A DNA stretch of 6,328 nucleotides from Saprospiraceae bacterium (GTDB taxonomy: Bacteria; Bacteroidota; Bacteroidia; Chitinophagales; Saprospiraceae). How positions within the stretch are numbered: the first letter of the stretch is position 1; every line of letters begins with the position of its first letter. Where the stretch lies: assembly GCA_007134625.1 (NCBI GenBank), contig SLKL01000448.1:1-6328 (forward strand), read 5' to 3'. This document shows positions 5,700-6,328 of the stretch, piece by piece. The notes below the pieces were generated by a model. It was not told where the DNA came from. It worked only from the letters and a program-made list of their open reading frames with translations, and made no database searches. Both the position numbers and the translations under genes were made by a program.

Positions 5700-5806
5700 G
5701 TTTTCACATAGTTTCAAATCAGCATTTAAGAACATATGTGTTCTATGTGTCCTATGATACTATGTGGTTTATTATATTTTCTCTGAATGTATTCATTTTA
5801 TTATAC
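5700..5806. repeat. ACATAG palindromic dispersed element, copy 2 (left arm missing)
   Basis: From GTTTTCACATAGTTTCAAAT at 5700 onward this matches copy 1 (3200-3308), with 79 of 90 bases identical over 5701-5790. The inner palindrome is kept: CACATAG at 5705-5711 pairs with CTATGTG at 5743-5749. The right outer arm CTATGTGGT is present at 5760-5768, but its partner ACCACATAG is absent. Sequence left of 5700 is the heptamer array instead, so this copy is truncated or was joined to the array by recombination. Confidence 0.75.
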
Positions 5807-5810
5807 ACAA

Positions 5811-5870
5811 CCTTCAACCTTAAACAACATTCCAACTTTATAAACTTTCATACTTTCACACTCTATGAAC
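5811..5870. repeat. AACTTT-rich tract, third location
   Basis: Words such as CCTTCAACCTTAAACAACAT, CCAACTTTATAAACTTTC and ATACTTTCACACTC again give a G-poor, loosely periodic tract like those at 1879-1956 and 3361-3435. It follows ACATAG element copy 2 almost directly, as a similar tract follows copy 1 after about 50 bases, so the two families may travel or accumulate together. Confidence 0.55.
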
Positions 5871-5907
5871 TCATTAGCTTGTCATAAAATCTAAAGGGAA
5901 AAATTAT

Positions 5908-5915
5908 TAGCTTTG
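5908..5915 (+). promoter_or_regulatory. Putative -7 promoter box (TAGCTTTG) for the Nramp-like gene
   Basis: TAGCTTTG fits the Bacteroidota -7 consensus TAnnTTTG exactly and lies 25 bases before the ATG at 5941. The nearest TTG that could serve as a -33 element (5879-5881) is 26 bases upstream of the box, longer than usual, so the call is moderate. Transcription would begin near 5920, leaving a leader of about 20 bases that contains the ATG of a five-codon frame (5927-5944). Confidence 0.5.
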
Positions 5916-5940
5916 CGAATTGTTTTATGAAAAATCAGAA

Positions 5941-6328
5941 ATGAGGCTTTCCATAAAGAAAACACTGGGACCGGGATTACTGCTCGCCGGGGCTGCTATT
6001 GGGGTTTCGCACCTGGTGCAAGCCACTCGGGCCGGGGCTGACTTTGGTTTTGCCCTATGGTGGGTAATTCTATTTGCATGCCTTACCAAATACCCCTTTT
6101 TGGAATTCGGTCCAAGGTACGCAGCTGCTACACAATCCACACTTATTAGCGGCTATAAAAAACTCGGTAAAGCACCGTATTGGATTTATGTCTTTATCAC
6201 TTTTGGTACCATGTTTATCATTCAGGCTGCGGTCACCATCGTAACTGCCGGTCTTGCAGAGCAACTATTCAGAATGGGATGGAGTAACTTCACCTGGAGT
6301 GCAATCATCTTGATTTTATGCATGTTTC
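5941..6328 (+). CDS. Nramp-related divalent metal transporter, N-terminal part (cut by window edge)
   Basis: The first 129 codons of a membrane transporter are visible, starting at ATG 5941 and running off the right edge. It opens MRLSIKKTLGPGLLLAGAAI, with the GPG and small-residue helix typical of Nramp (PF01566) helix 1, then GVSHLVQATRAGADFGFALW, KYPFLEFGPRYAAATQ (50-65) and LISGYKKLGK (68-77). Three hydrophobic helices are seen, near 11-25, 36-50 and 80-105, and a fourth begins at about 118. Canonical Nramp proteins carry a metal-binding DPGN in helix 1; by alignment on GPG and the later G residues, this protein has GVSH there, so the metal specificity may differ. The ion and direction of transport are not predictable from this part. 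A TTG at 5920 in the same frame is unlikely, as transcription probably starts there. It is divergent from gldC. Confidence 0.9.
   Translation, partial: MRLSIKKTLGPGLLLAGAAIGVSHLVQATRAGADFGFALWWVILFACLTKYPFLEFGPRYAAATQSTLISGYKKLGKAPYWIYVFITFGTMFIIQAAVTIVTAGLAEQLFRMGWSNFTWSAIILILCMF

Larger units (their letters stand above)
5062..5940. other. Divergent intergenic region filled with repeats
   Basis: This 879-bp region lies between the divergently transcribed gldC (leftward) and Nramp-like (rightward) genes, with a candidate promoter at each end (5083-5090 and 5908-5915). Between them it holds, in order, a duplicated GAACAC/GACGAGGCGA module (5190-5372), two heptanucleotide CTGGCTT arrays (5428-5488 and 5584-5688), ACATAG element copy 2 (5700-5806) and an AACTTT-rich tract (5811-5870). 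The open frames across the heptamer arrays translate to short-period peptides and are not genes. Positions 5489-5583 show nothing recognisable. Confidence 0.75.

Noticed and set aside
5394..5757. Open frames on both strands across the CTGGCTT arrays, giving peptides rich in KPEARSQ-like or LLASGFW-like repeats
   Set aside because: The peptides are a direct product of the 7-base repeat read in any frame, with no independent start signal or family resemblance.
5925..6264. Minus-strand frames opposite the Nramp-like gene
   Set aside because: The plus strand encodes a recognisable transporter through the same interval, and the minus-strand peptides have no support.

Overview
The window looks like chromosomal DNA from a member of the Bacteroidota. 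The evidence is a gliding-motility gldC homologue, tandem GLPGLI-family (Porph_ging) secreted proteins, a DUF2256 zinc-ribbon protein, two upstream sites matching the Bacteroidota -7 promoter consensus TAnnTTTG, and mostly absent Shine-Dalgarno sequences. The genus cannot be fixed from this sequence. The coding regions are conventional. The intergenic regions are packed with several families of short repeats.

Layout, left to right. Positions 1-1628 hold three same-strand (minus) GLPGLI-family genes. They are transcribed in the order 1628->939, 901->194 and 180->1 (the last cut by the window edge), with gaps of 37 and 13 bp, so they probably form one operon. The second and third are close paralogues. 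A 322-bp gap (1629-1950) carries two GGCTAWAGCC palindromes and an AACTTT-rich tract that runs into the stop codon of the next gene. Positions 1951-3008 hold a minus-strand pair: a 52-residue DUF2256 protein followed 14 bp later by a bile acid:sodium symporter (BASS) family transporter. A 614-662 bp gap follows (its size depends on the DUF2256 start), filled with an ACATAG palindromic element, AACTTT tracts and GC-rich CTTCGACTCC repeats. Positions 3671-5061 hold another minus-strand pair, gldC and a multi-pass membrane protein of unknown function, only 5 bp apart. An 879-bp gap (5062-5940) holds divergent promoters, two copies of a GACGAGGCGA repeat, two heptanucleotide CTGGCTT arrays, a second copy of the ACATAG element and another AACTTT tract. 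At 5941 a plus-strand Nramp-related metal transporter begins and runs off the right edge.

No single pathway ties the genes together. The likely functional units are the GLPGLI operon (exported proteins of unknown role), the DUF2256-BASS pair (solute uptake plus a small putative metal-binding protein), gldC with its membrane partner (a possible gliding or type IX secretion link, by inference) and the Nramp-like transporter. The features most worth a second look are the composite repeat islands, including one element present twice with 79/90 identical bases, the gldC-membrane protein pairing without a neighbouring gldB, and the missing DPGN metal-binding motif in the Nramp-like protein.
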